From Ananas comosus (Eukaryota; Streptophyta; Magnoliopsida; Poales; Bromeliaceae), in assembly GCF_001540865.1 (NCBI RefSeq), contig NC_033641.1, positions 10,581,291 to 10,645,290 of the forward strand: a stretch of 64,000 nucleotides of DNA. The letters run 5' to 3'. Below the pieces are notes generated by a model. The model was not told where the DNA came from. It did no database searches and worked only from the letters and a program-made list of their open reading frames with translations. Each line of letters opens with the position of its first letter. The stretch's first letter is position 1. Both the position numbers and the translations under genes were made by a program. Shown here piece by piece: positions 54,691 to 64,000 of the stretch.

Positions 54691-56440
54691 TCAAAATTTC
54701 CAAACTTTTTCTTCAAAAATGCTTCTTGTAGCTAAAAGCAGTGCCAAAATTTAGGTCTCACGTTATGCTAAATAGGCACTAGACAAACCATCACCGATCT
54801 AGAAAACAATGCCATAAATGACATTGCAAAAACGAACCAGATCAAAGCCTGGCTTCGGACAGAAGGGAAGTAAACGCATTTTGTTTTCAAGAAAAAGCCC
54901 AATCCGAACCCTACGATTTTATATGCCAGATGGGTCAGGCTGAATCTGATATTTGTAAAGGCCTATAGGCGTGAATAGTGGGTTGGGCTATTGACATCAA
55001 GATTATGATGCTTTGGTACGGATTTGACTGAGAATCCAATCCCAGCATGAAGGTTGGATAGACGCTATTGAGCACTTAATAGGACTTGTTTAACAAACTG
55101 GACTAGATCAAGACCCTCGCCTAATCTAAACTTTCAAACATTTGGAAATGGCTATTCAAACTCTACAATTTTTATTTTACTACAGCTTATCCCCGGTGCT
55201 AATAGAAGCATATGCGTAGTACATACTCCAACCTTTTAGTTCTTGAATCAAATATTATTCCGCCTATTCCTACTAAACTCTACGCATCAAAGGGTTAAAA
55301 CTTAGGAGCATGAACTATTCATATATTCTTAGAAGTATTCTAGCTCCGCACATGTTACTATCTACTCTTTAACATCATCATAACACTTTTTTACTTGCTC
55401 AGTTGTAACTGACTAGATCTTGTATGGATGCTAGAATTCCAATTCATGGACAGTTTCAAGATTAATCAGCCAAAAGAAAATATAAATAAACATAGCAAAA
55501 GTGACATTATCTCTATCCAAGAGAAAGTCGCGACCCACTTCAAACTAAGACCCACTTTAAACTATGTTACCAGCTAGTACTAGATCAAGGACCAGCTTAA
55601 ATACATATTCAAACACCAAAACTACCATTATTGCGGAAATCACACAAATATTCTACAACACCATTACAGATCTGCAACTACTATTGCACATTTCGATTTT
55701 CTTTTTTTAGTTTTCACAAGGAAAGGGGGTACGAACACTAATCAACTTGACTTCTTGACATTTTCTTCTTTTTTTTTTTCATATTTTCTTCAGTTTCTAC
55801 CAATAAGAGCATAAGAGAAAAGTGTGAGATACAACAACGAACAAAGAGAAAAAAAAAAAGGCAATATCACCTGTCGCAGAGGGTGATCCTTTGGGAGAAA
55901 GCTTCCAATAGTCTTCCCAACACCTCACGAGTGGAGAAGNTTCGGGAATTAAGGATCTTTTATTTAACATTATATACAGTTTGAAGTTTACGATTTTTCA
56001 CCCTTGGTTCAACTTGGTTCTTGATAGTTAACTATGCAGCAACCCACTCATATCTTTTAATATTGTTTTTTTTTTTCTTCTTTTCTATATAGCGTGTAGA
56101 AACACTAAACTTATCAAAGGTTAAATCATCATGTCTCTCAGAATATAGGGGCTTATATTCCAACCATTGTATTTCTTTCGTAACTCTGGGTAAATTACGC
56201 AGGAAGACCACGCTGATTAATTTACATGTAGTATTGACTTTTGAAAAATAAAGTCCATCTGTATTGTTTTTATCTGAATAGCTAAGTCTTCCGGCCCGAG
56301 CTTGTTTCCAGTTTGGTTCTTCTATGCCCGCCATCGTATTCATAAGGCAGGCCGGGTTGTTTTATCGCCTGGCCGAGGGTTGACTATACCCCTTTTTATA
56401 CCTGTTCTACCCGAATCCAAGCCAAATCCGGCAAACATAG
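54691..56440. other. Intergenic sequence, no gene supported
   Basis: Mostly AT-rich. A GC-richer stretch at 54880-55140 carries a GTGAATAGTGGGTTGGGC motif that recurs at 59960, 62790 and 63430, a degenerate dispersed repeat. An ambiguous base is at 55940. The minus-strand open frame 56032-56343 (starting MNTMAGIEEPNWKQARAG) has no domain I recognise. Confidence 0.45.
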
Positions 56441-57119
56441 GTAAATTACAAACCTGGGTAGGACGAGGGCGCCGTTGCCGTGAGGGCTGATGCCGCTCCT
56501 ACGCCGTGGTCAAGCACTCCCATGGGCACCTCGTGAAGTCCTTCTGCTGCTCCCGCTTGGTCGCCACGCGGCTCCTCCACCAGAGTCGACAGGAGAAGCC
56601 GCACACCCACCGGAGTCAGCTGCTGAGGGACGGGTCCCTCCTGCGACAGTGGGTGGAGTGGAGTAAACAGAGGGCGGAGGACCACGAGCGGCAGCTGTAG
56701 ATGTCGGTGTTCTAGTTCTTGGAGGAGCTCGGGGTCGGCCTCGTGCCGACCTAGGTCAAGGTAGCTGAGTTGTAGTTCTTGCCGAGGGTTGGGCTCCCGC
56801 AGTAGTTCTACTGCCTAGACCACTCGAGGAGCGGTAGGAAGGGGGGAGAGAGAGAGAGAGAGAGTGAGAGGCGCGACTGTCCAGGGAAGGGACGTCGAGG
56901 GTAACCGGGGGGAAAGACCTCTAGGCGAATAGGGAGGAAAGAGGCCTGCAGATTTCGCTGTTCTAGTTTGTGGAGAGAGGCCTGATCTCACTGTACTAGT
57001 TTGTGGAGGAGCTCGGGGGCAACCTCGTGCCGCCCTAGGTCAAGGTAGCTAAGTTGTAGCTCTCGCTGAGGGCTGAGCTCCCGGAGTAGTTCTACAGCCT
57101 AGGCCACTGGAGGAGCGGA

Positions 57120-57160
<41 letters not shown>

Positions 57161-57390
57161 AACGAGGGGGCCGATGCCCAGGGGAGATGACGACAAGGTT
57201 AACCGGGGGGAAAGCGGTCTAGGCGAAGAGGGGGGAACGAGGCCTACAGATGTCTTGTGGAGTAGCTGAGTGGCGGCCTCGTGCCGGCCTAGGTCAAGGT
57301 GGCTGAGTTGTAGTTCTTGCCGAGAACTGAGCTCCCGGAGTAGTTCTACAGCCTAGACCACTCGAGGAGCGTAAGGAAGGGGTGTTGTTG
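56440..57390 (+). repeat. GC-rich block with three diverged repeats
   Basis: GGAGGAGCTCGGGG, CTCGTGCCG-CCTAGGTCAAG, GCTGAGTTGTAGTTCTTGCC, CGGAGTAGTTCTACAGCCTA and CCACTCGAGGAGCG recur at about 56720-56840, 56995-57120 and 57255-57375, separated by GA microsatellites and GGTTAACCGGGGGGAAAG blocks. An open frame (56506-56700) leads into the first repeat and continues beyond it only through in-frame TAG codons. Confidence 0.7.
57121..57159. repeat. (GA)n microsatellite
   Basis: GA dinucleotide run inside the GC-rich repeat block; a shorter run lies at 56848-56866. Confidence 0.95.
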
Positions 57391-57394
57391 GTGG

Positions 57395-57918
57395 GGTTTA
57401 GTTCAAGGGTGGAATTGGAATGAATAATGAAATAGGAATGAATTAGAATGGTAATTGGAATGACCCACTCCCCCAAAACGTTTGGTTTATTTGTGGATTG
57501 GAAATTGGAATGAGTTATTCACATTTCATTGTTTGGTTCGTATAAACTAAAAAAATTATAGGATACTATAATACTAATTTTACTCTCAAATATAAATTTT
57601 AAAATTTATGAAAAATATAATACTATTCTCTAATAAGTTTTTCAAAAAAATTATCGAATTTATTTTTAAAAACTTTTATTGATGTGGATTAGGGATAGGG
57701 TTTTGAGAGAGGATAGGTTTTTTTTTATTTATTTTGATGAGAAAGGGGTGAAGAGAAGGAATGTGAGATGGTCACATGGGTTTCGAAAACTTAGTGGCCT
57801 TCTGGAATGAAATCTCAATCCGGACTAGAAGACCGGAATCAATTTAAAGGCTAATGGGCCATTCCCATTCCAGTCCGATTCCTATTTCATACCCAAAATG
57901 GATAAACCAAATAAGCAC
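57395..57918. mobile_element. Possible Tourist-like MITE
   Basis: Left GGTTTAGTTCAAGGGTGG, then GGAATGAATAATGAAATAGG resembles the inverted right end (GGTTTATCCATTTTGGG, then ATGAAATAGGAATCGG). Internal ATTCCA/TGGAAT blocks are inverted. A clear target duplication was not found on the left. Confidence 0.5.
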
Positions 57919-57921
57919 TAA

Positions 57922-58214
57922 GCTACTGTTTGGTTCAGGGTTAAGGAAAAACTAGTTATTCCAGGTATAGGGTTAAGTTCAGAGTTAATGTGGGGTTAGA
58001 GTATTTTTTTGTTTAGTTGGGATAGTGGGATAAGAAGGATAGTGGGTTATTATGAATAGAAAATAGTGTTTGGTTGGGGTTTGGTAGGATTAGGTGGGGT
58101 TAGCTAATCCGGAATAGCCCATTTGAGATGAGGTTAGGTAACTTTGAAAGTGTTTGAGGATAATATGGGGGTTAAGAAGTTATTCCACCTCTTAACCCCC
58201 AACCAAACAAAGGC
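57922..58214. mobile_element. Tourist/PIF-Harbinger-like MITE, 293 bp
   Basis: Terminal inverted repeats GCTACTGTTTGGTTCAGGG and, from the right, GCCTTTGTTTGGTTGGGGG; 3-bp direct repeat TAA at 57919-57921 and 58215-58217. The TAA/TTA duplication is typical of the superfamily. No coding capacity. Confidence 0.85.
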
Positions 58215-58475
58215 TAAAAGTAATCTTGGGATTAACCTGAATATATTCAAAATTACCATTTTGATAATTTTTTAAAAAGACATAGAACTTTTCACAATTA
58301 TAAACTAAAAGTGTATTACACGTGAAAGTTTAGACGTTAAAAATTAAGTTTAGAAATCAAGTGGGAATATTTGGAAAGACTAGATGCGCTATTCGTGCAT
58401 TTTAGTCAAAATAATATTAAATATTGCCGTACATCCATCTATCATCAATGCAAGTGTAATAATTGAGAGTTGTAT

Positions 58476-58635
58476 CGACCGTTGCTAGAACAAGTGGCAA
58501 ATGGCTTCGTGGTTGGTACCCGAGACCAAAATTCGAATCCTAGCTGATTCATATTTCTAGCTAAGTTTATTTCTAAATGAAATAAACGAAGCGAATAGCG
58601 TGCTACTTATCTCTCAAAAAAATAATAATAATAAT
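58476..58635 (+). mobile_element. SINE (full length)
   Basis: Internal pol III-like boxes (CAAGTGGCAAATGGCTTCG, ATTCGAATCC), a conserved 3' end (AATAGCGTGCTACTTATCTC) and an A-rich tail with ATAA repeats. It is flanked by the 18-bp direct repeat AATAATTGAGAGTTGTAT at 58458-58475 and 58636-58653, a clear target-site duplication. Confidence 0.92.
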
Positions 58636-58653
58636 AATAATTGAGAGTTGTAT

Positions 58654-60147
58654 GTGATAGACTGCAAATTAGATAGTCTCTCCGGTAAACTGCTATGGTA
58701 CTATACTGTCCAACAACTTGGCTAGGTAAAGGCAAAAACTGAAAGGTTAGTTTGATTCGCGTATCAGTCCGATGATGACGTGAATTTGTACCCACCGAAC
58801 CAGCCAGCCTCCCATTAAATGGCCCGATCGGGCTTCAGAGTTCAGAATCGACCGCGACTGCGAAATCTAACTTTTATTAGGCCGTAGTCTCTGGGCTGGA
58901 CTTTGTCGGGGCCTGGCCATATACATCGATAAATCTATATTTGGTATGTCTCGAAACTTGCCCAAAATAGAAAGTTTCTAGTTGATGCCAGGGTAGTACT
59001 TTGTGCTTTCTAAGCTAGCTGGGCTTAGAGTATCTAAAGAATGGAATCAGGCCGACTAAGTGGTCCGTTTAGTTAGCCGCCCTTAAAATTGCAAAGAGTC
59101 AAAATTTATAGATGCAGCACAACCCGTGCACAAATTAGCCCGAGTTTCATAGGGTCTAGCTAGCTTGGGATGGAGATTATTGGCCCAGGCTTGCCCTACT
59201 TGTTGAAATTCTTCTGTTCAAAAAGACGTCTAATCAACCTCAATATAATTTAGGATGAAAGGAATGATCACCCGTAATGGATAACAAAATATATTGTTAT
59301 TAGCTCAGAGAGTTTGCTGCATATCCAAATGCATTATATATTCAGCAACACTAACACGAAGTGGCGTTTTGTTAGCTGTACTAGAAAATGCACTGTTGAT
59401 AGAAAAATGCATGTGGTTAAAAATAAAAAATATTTTAAATACATGCATTTGATTGCATGGAACTAAGAATTATTTATAAACTTTGGTATTTTATATATTG
59501 AGTGGTGAAATTATTTCTAACATAAATGAAATATTTATTTGTTTTGTTTAATAGTAATTAGGTAGTACCTCTTGTTTAAAATTATTCTCCTGAACTAATA
59601 TAATCAGAACTGTGGTTTATTTAAAATTATCACCATTAAGTATTTTTATGCATTTCGACTGTAGTAATTAAATTTAATGTATAGAACTAAAATTTGTTCT
59701 TGGGTTTAATGCGGTTCAGTTTGTGGGACCACTGAATGAAGTTATGTTGTTTCAGCCAGCCTTAACAAAGAATGCGTTTGAGTGACGCTCACATACGGTA
59801 GGCCTTTTTAGTCCAAAGACTCTTGTTATTAAATATGTTATTAAATATGTTACTTGGCGGGAGCATGGCATGAGTTATGATGTTAGGCTAGTTCCTATGT
59901 AAATTAGGCCCAGCATGGGCAGCGGGCTGGGCCCATTCCCAGCCCAGAGTCTATATTGTACCTGTGTGAATAGTGGACTGGACCCTCGAAATAAAAAGTT
60001 TATGATGGTTTGTGTCAGTTTGACTTGAACGTATGGCCTAGTTATGTGAACAATTAGGGCCACAATTATATTACTAGTACAAATTATTTGTTGGATTCAA
60101 ATTATTAGTGTAAAATGCTAAAGCTCATTTACAATCTAATTAGAGTG
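58654..60147. other. Intergenic sequence, no gene seen
   Basis: AT-rich with GC-richer fragments (58800-59240, 59870-60060) carrying the degenerate GGCCCA/GTGAATAGTGGACTGG motif shared with 54960, 62790 and 63430. These look like remains of one dispersed element. Confidence 0.45.
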
Positions 60148-60306
60148 TCTGATCATCCCTAATGCAAGTGGCAAAAGATTTAGTGATTGATACTTGATAT
60201 CCAAGATTCCAAGTTCGAAACCTAATTACTTCACATTTCGAGCTAAATTTATTTTTAAAAGAAAAAGCGAATCGAATAGTGTGTTGTGTTTCTCTCTAAA
60301 AAAAAA
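60148..60306 (+). mobile_element. SINE (full length, diverged)
   Basis: Collinear with 58476-58635: AATGCAAGTGGCAAAAG, AGTTCGAAACC, AAGCGAATCGAATAGTGTG, then an A tail. A short direct repeat AGAGTG flanks it at 60142-60147 and 60307-60312. Confidence 0.8.
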
Positions 60307-60312
60307 AGAGTG

Positions 60313-63300
60313 CCGGCGATAGATAGCACTCTCATATTATCTACTATGAAGCTATTAAGATGCGATGATCTCTTAATGTCTCGGAAAAGTTCAATTATAT
60401 AAATATCTTTGAGATCACTACGAGATAGAAAAATTTATCAAACACTCTCGTGGGCCTGTTAAAAATAGCAACTCATTGGATTCAAGAGTTTGGCGCAAAA
60501 TATTTCAGTGTAGTTATTAGACTCCCACATTAAATGTAAGGGAGTATTTAATAATACTAGCGGGCCAATTTGGATTCACATGAGATCCGAGGGAGACGTA
60601 GCTTCCACAAAATTGTACCGAATAAGAAAAAATAATAGTTGGTTTGGAAAACGAAGTTGAATGATAAAACTATTTTGATCAGTGGCAAAGAACAAAGGCC
60701 CACACGTCTTAAAGTTGGTAGAAACAAAACCCGCAAGCGGAATGCCACAGAAAATGTGAACTGATATTGGGCCTCTATTAGGTGGCCGTCACTCGCGGCT
60801 AGGCCTTCCTAGGTAGGATTGGGGCTCGAAAAGAACTCCGTCTTGTAATAGGAGCGTTGGACCTGAATGTCTAATGAGCCTTGTCTAAGCTGGCCCTTCA
60901 GTACCTCAACGTGAACATTGTCGCGGCGGGTGTTGCACATAGACTGTTGTCTATACGGATCTAGGCTGCAGTGTTAAGATGTTGGGCCCAATAGCACCGT
61001 TGACACTACAAAGGCCTTTTATAACACATTAGTCAGGACGTATACGTGGGCTCAATGTTGAGGCCGCCTGTGTTGGAATTGGTACTAACGTAGGCGAAAG
61101 TCCAAACGTATCGTATTACGGCTCAGATCAGGTCGAATTCGATGAAGGGAAATGGACCCCCGCCAGCTATTATTTATTTGATTTATACTTTCTTTATCTC
61201 TATATTGAGTTTTTAATAATCAGTTAAGAAAAAATTTTATTAAAATTAGTGGCTCTATTAGCTACTACTATTAAATGTTACTAATAAAATTTTGAAATAC
61301 TTATATTGATGAAATTAGTAGTGAATATAATAGACTTTTTTAAGAGAAGTAAGACAACCTGTCTCGTCCCCCGTTCCCCACAAACTATTTTAAATAGTAA
61401 TTATCAAAATGTTAAGATATAAAAAATATGATATGTCAAAAAATTGTCAGTTGAGTAAATATTTATTATTTTTACTTAAACAATTCTCAATATATCTTTT
61501 ATCCTTTTAATTTACTATAAAACTTATAAATTTAAATATAGAACGAGCACCATGTTAAGTTAGTGACGATGGAATGGGCTAACGATCAAGTTCAACAATT
61601 TTTGTTGAAGGCCAAGCAGGAGTACAGAGATTGGGTGAGCTAGACATAGGCTGTCTTCAATACTTATAGAGCATGTATGGTTTAAAAGAGAAAAAATAGA
61701 ATGGTAAAAATAATAATTTGTTTAGTTCGTAGAAATAGAAATGAATCATATTTAAATTAAAAATCAGAATCATATCTAAATTAAAAATTCAAGAACTTAA
61801 AATTAAATTTTAAATTTAAATTTAAGCTTATAATTTGAATTGAAAGCTTAAGTTCGCAATTTTAATTCAAGGTCAAAGTGAAATTTAAATTTAGAACTAT
61901 TAAATTAATTTTAAGAAACTGTTATCATGGAAAGCTTACTGAGAGGGTTAAACGAGCTGATCACAGGCCAGCCCCAACTTAGGCTGCCGATCCAGCCCGT
62001 AAATCCGTGCCGTCTTCCTACCCTCCCTACCTGTATTCTAGCTGTGTATCCGCCTTGGCCCGAAAATTGGGGCCGTAAGAATAGTGGCATGGGTGGCGAA
62101 TAATGATTCGGATCATTGCAATGACATGGCCTGGGCTTTCTTTCATTTCCAGGATTCTATCTGACCCAACGTTATGCAAAGTTCCTTGGGTGTAACTACC
62201 AATTCGGTCCAACATGTCCGTGATTAGTAGATTGGACCATTGCAATGAACTGTTTCAATTGTGATCTGGTTATATTAATAATGCCCAACAAATTAAGTGC
62301 ACATAACTATAAAATTGCGTGGCCTGACCGGCTGGGCCCTTTCTTAGCTTCCTTCCCAAAACCCCATTCTTCTTGGAAATACAAAAGATTCCCTAACAAA
62401 TTCGTTACAAGCAATTTTTTAATGTGGATGACAATACAGTAGGATGTTTGAGATAACTAATTATAATTTTTCATACGAGAGGAATTCCAATTATTATTGT
62501 TAAAATATTTGGAGATTCCCTCACCATTTTGAAACGGCCCTCTTAAATACTTTATTTCTAATCACATCCCCTTAACTTTTTAGTATTTAAATTAAATTAT
62601 TTAAATCAAATAAATCAATATTGCTATTGACATAAGTAATCAACTGAATTATCGACATGAAATTTATAATGTTACTGATTGAGTAGCCCAGCATCATTCT
62701 TGGAAACAAGACTTAATATTGGTATGAATTTTGTGCATAAGATAAAAATAGAATGAATCGTTAGGCATTTACTTAGTAAAATATATGTACACGAATAATG
62801 GGTTGGGCCATACGCAAAATCTCTTATTACTGAAAAAGGTGCTGTTGAATTCGCCAAAAATGATATATGTGATGCTTTGCATTGCAACTATGATGGTGTG
62901 AGCAACTAGAAACGTAAATTCGGAGCATAATATATGAGGCAATTTTTTATTTGATGAATCTTGAAGTTTATAAAATAAAGATAAACAGGGTTTTGAAAAT
63001 TATTTAATAAGTTTTAAATGGATAATGTAGCATTAAGGGAAATTGTCAAGATCTGCAAAAGGCCATTATCCTATCTAGGATATAAAATCATTATGCTATC
63101 AGTCGTATTAGACAGTTTATCTTATTCCTACACTCATTAAAGTTTAATTTAACTAAGCTCAAAATAGAATGTAGGTTTCATATGGAACTTTAGATGATAC
63201 ATTATATGTGATGAGAAAAGTAGGCTTTTGTATGGTAAAATGTTATTTGAGAGATTTCTCTTGTCCTTTCTTTTATGCACACTATATTCAAAAGCCTCAA

Positions 63301-63917
63301 AATATATCTTCAATCCTTTGTCTCGCAATGAAATTTTGCTTCTCTTCATATTAAAAATCATTGACAGCACATTAAATGACAGTGGCACAGGTTGGTTCCA
63401 TTATCGGCCTAGAAACTACGAGCTTGTCCATGGATAATGGGCACAGCCATGGATAATGGGCTGGGCAGTTTGTAGCTTCTTTGGGCTACGACGACACTAA
63501 AAGAATGTGTCAGTTGGATCTAATATGTTTAGCATGAAAATTGGATCAAGCTACTATAGAGTTCTGGTGAAAGACTGCTAATCTATATGCCTTTAACATA
63601 ATGGACTGAGCAATTAATATGCCGGGAGGGGCCTGGCCAGAATACTTTTAACTGGCCCAAGATTAAATGGCCTATGAAACTTTCAGTGCTGCATAGGCCT
63701 AGCTAATTGCTCTAGGCGGTCAAGTTTAGCCGTGGGCCATAGAAAAGAATTTATCTACTCTGATTCTTTCTACTTTTGATCACATTGATAAAAGTTGGTT
63801 TTTTATGTTTGGGTTGGGCGAGCCTGCAATTGAGGAGCACATTGCATCATGCATAATCTTTTCTTCTGGACTACATTTGTCATTGTTATTCAAAACTCCG
63901 GTGCATCTATTCCTTAA
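60313..63917. other. Intergenic sequence, no gene seen
   Basis: AT-rich DNA with scattered GC-richer fragments (60780-61150, 61930-62340, 63400-63720) that share GGGCC/GGCCTGG-type motifs, and a low-complexity AAATTTAAATTT stretch at 61760-61900. 61670-61750 resembles a Tourist-type fragment. No open frame has a recognisable domain. Confidence 0.45.
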
Positions 63918-64000
63918 GGCTTTGTTTGGTTCGAATATAAGTAAGAACTAGCTTATACCAGGGATAGATACAAGTTTAGATATAAGAGAGAATTAGACCA
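63918..64000 (+). mobile_element. Left end of a GTTTGGTT-type MITE, cut by the window
   Basis: GGCTTTGTTTGGTTCGAATA, then AACTAGCTTATACCAGGG resembles the left half of the MITE at 57922 (GTTTGGTTCAGGG, then AACTAGTTATTCCAGG). The right end lies outside. Confidence 0.5.

Noticed and set aside
56032..56343. Minus-strand open frame of 103 codons
   Set aside because: No recognisable domain, ends in a lysine-rich low-complexity part, no splice or homologous copy to support it.

Overview
The window is nuclear plant DNA, most likely from a monocot. Genes have many short exons with GT-AG introns and plant-type products, and they lie between AT-rich intergenic sequence, TA microsatellites, SINEs, MITEs and a Mutator-like transposon. 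The pyruvate kinase is very close to the rice and Arabidopsis cytosolic forms. The species is not decided here. Two single N bases (25061, 55940) mark draft-assembly uncertainty.

Layout. 1-8347 (minus): a gene whose first exon (7308-8347) encodes a trihelix (Myb/SANT-like) DNA-binding protein. It splices in frame across a 6-kb, MITE-bearing intron into UMP-kinase-like exons (1133-1277, 953-1006, 758-849); its 3' end lies outside the window. 10683-17677 (plus): a complete 16-exon cytosolic pyruvate kinase of 527 residues with one GC-AG intron. 17678-22255: a small-transposon graveyard (MULE-MITE with 9-bp target duplication, SINE, Tourist-like element). 22256-23962 (minus): an intronless 568-residue trihelix transcription factor of the HRA1 type. 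24956-28860: a MITE between two TA microsatellites, a SINE and a 3-kb foldback element.

29186-38095 is the strangest stretch. A roughly 3.7-kb composite unit is present twice in tandem. Each copy has an AT-rich near-palindromic array, a TATA box, an orphan ORF built from 52-residue repeats, CCCAAA-type arrays and an array full of the palindrome GTTCATGAAC. The second copy ends in about 20 small hairpins with a conserved loop and compensating stem changes.

41061-48347 is a 7.3-kb Mutator-like element bounded by a 9-bp target duplication (ATAATTTTT). It holds a three-exon, apparently intact 918-residue transposase and, downstream on the same strand, a plant mobile domain gene broken by three nonsense codons. 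Clusters of GCGGT...ACCGC hairpins sit near both ends, and two short relatives lie at 52085-52450 and 53560-53905. The remainder (48357-64000) has no convincing host gene. It holds local tandem duplications, a GC-rich three-copy block with recurrent in-frame TAG codons, Tourist-like MITEs and two full-length SINEs.

The two trihelix genes and the pyruvate kinase look like the only active host genes. From memory, Arabidopsis carries the trihelix-UMP kinase gene and HRA1 next to each other, so this may be an old neighbourhood into which the pyruvate kinase has come.
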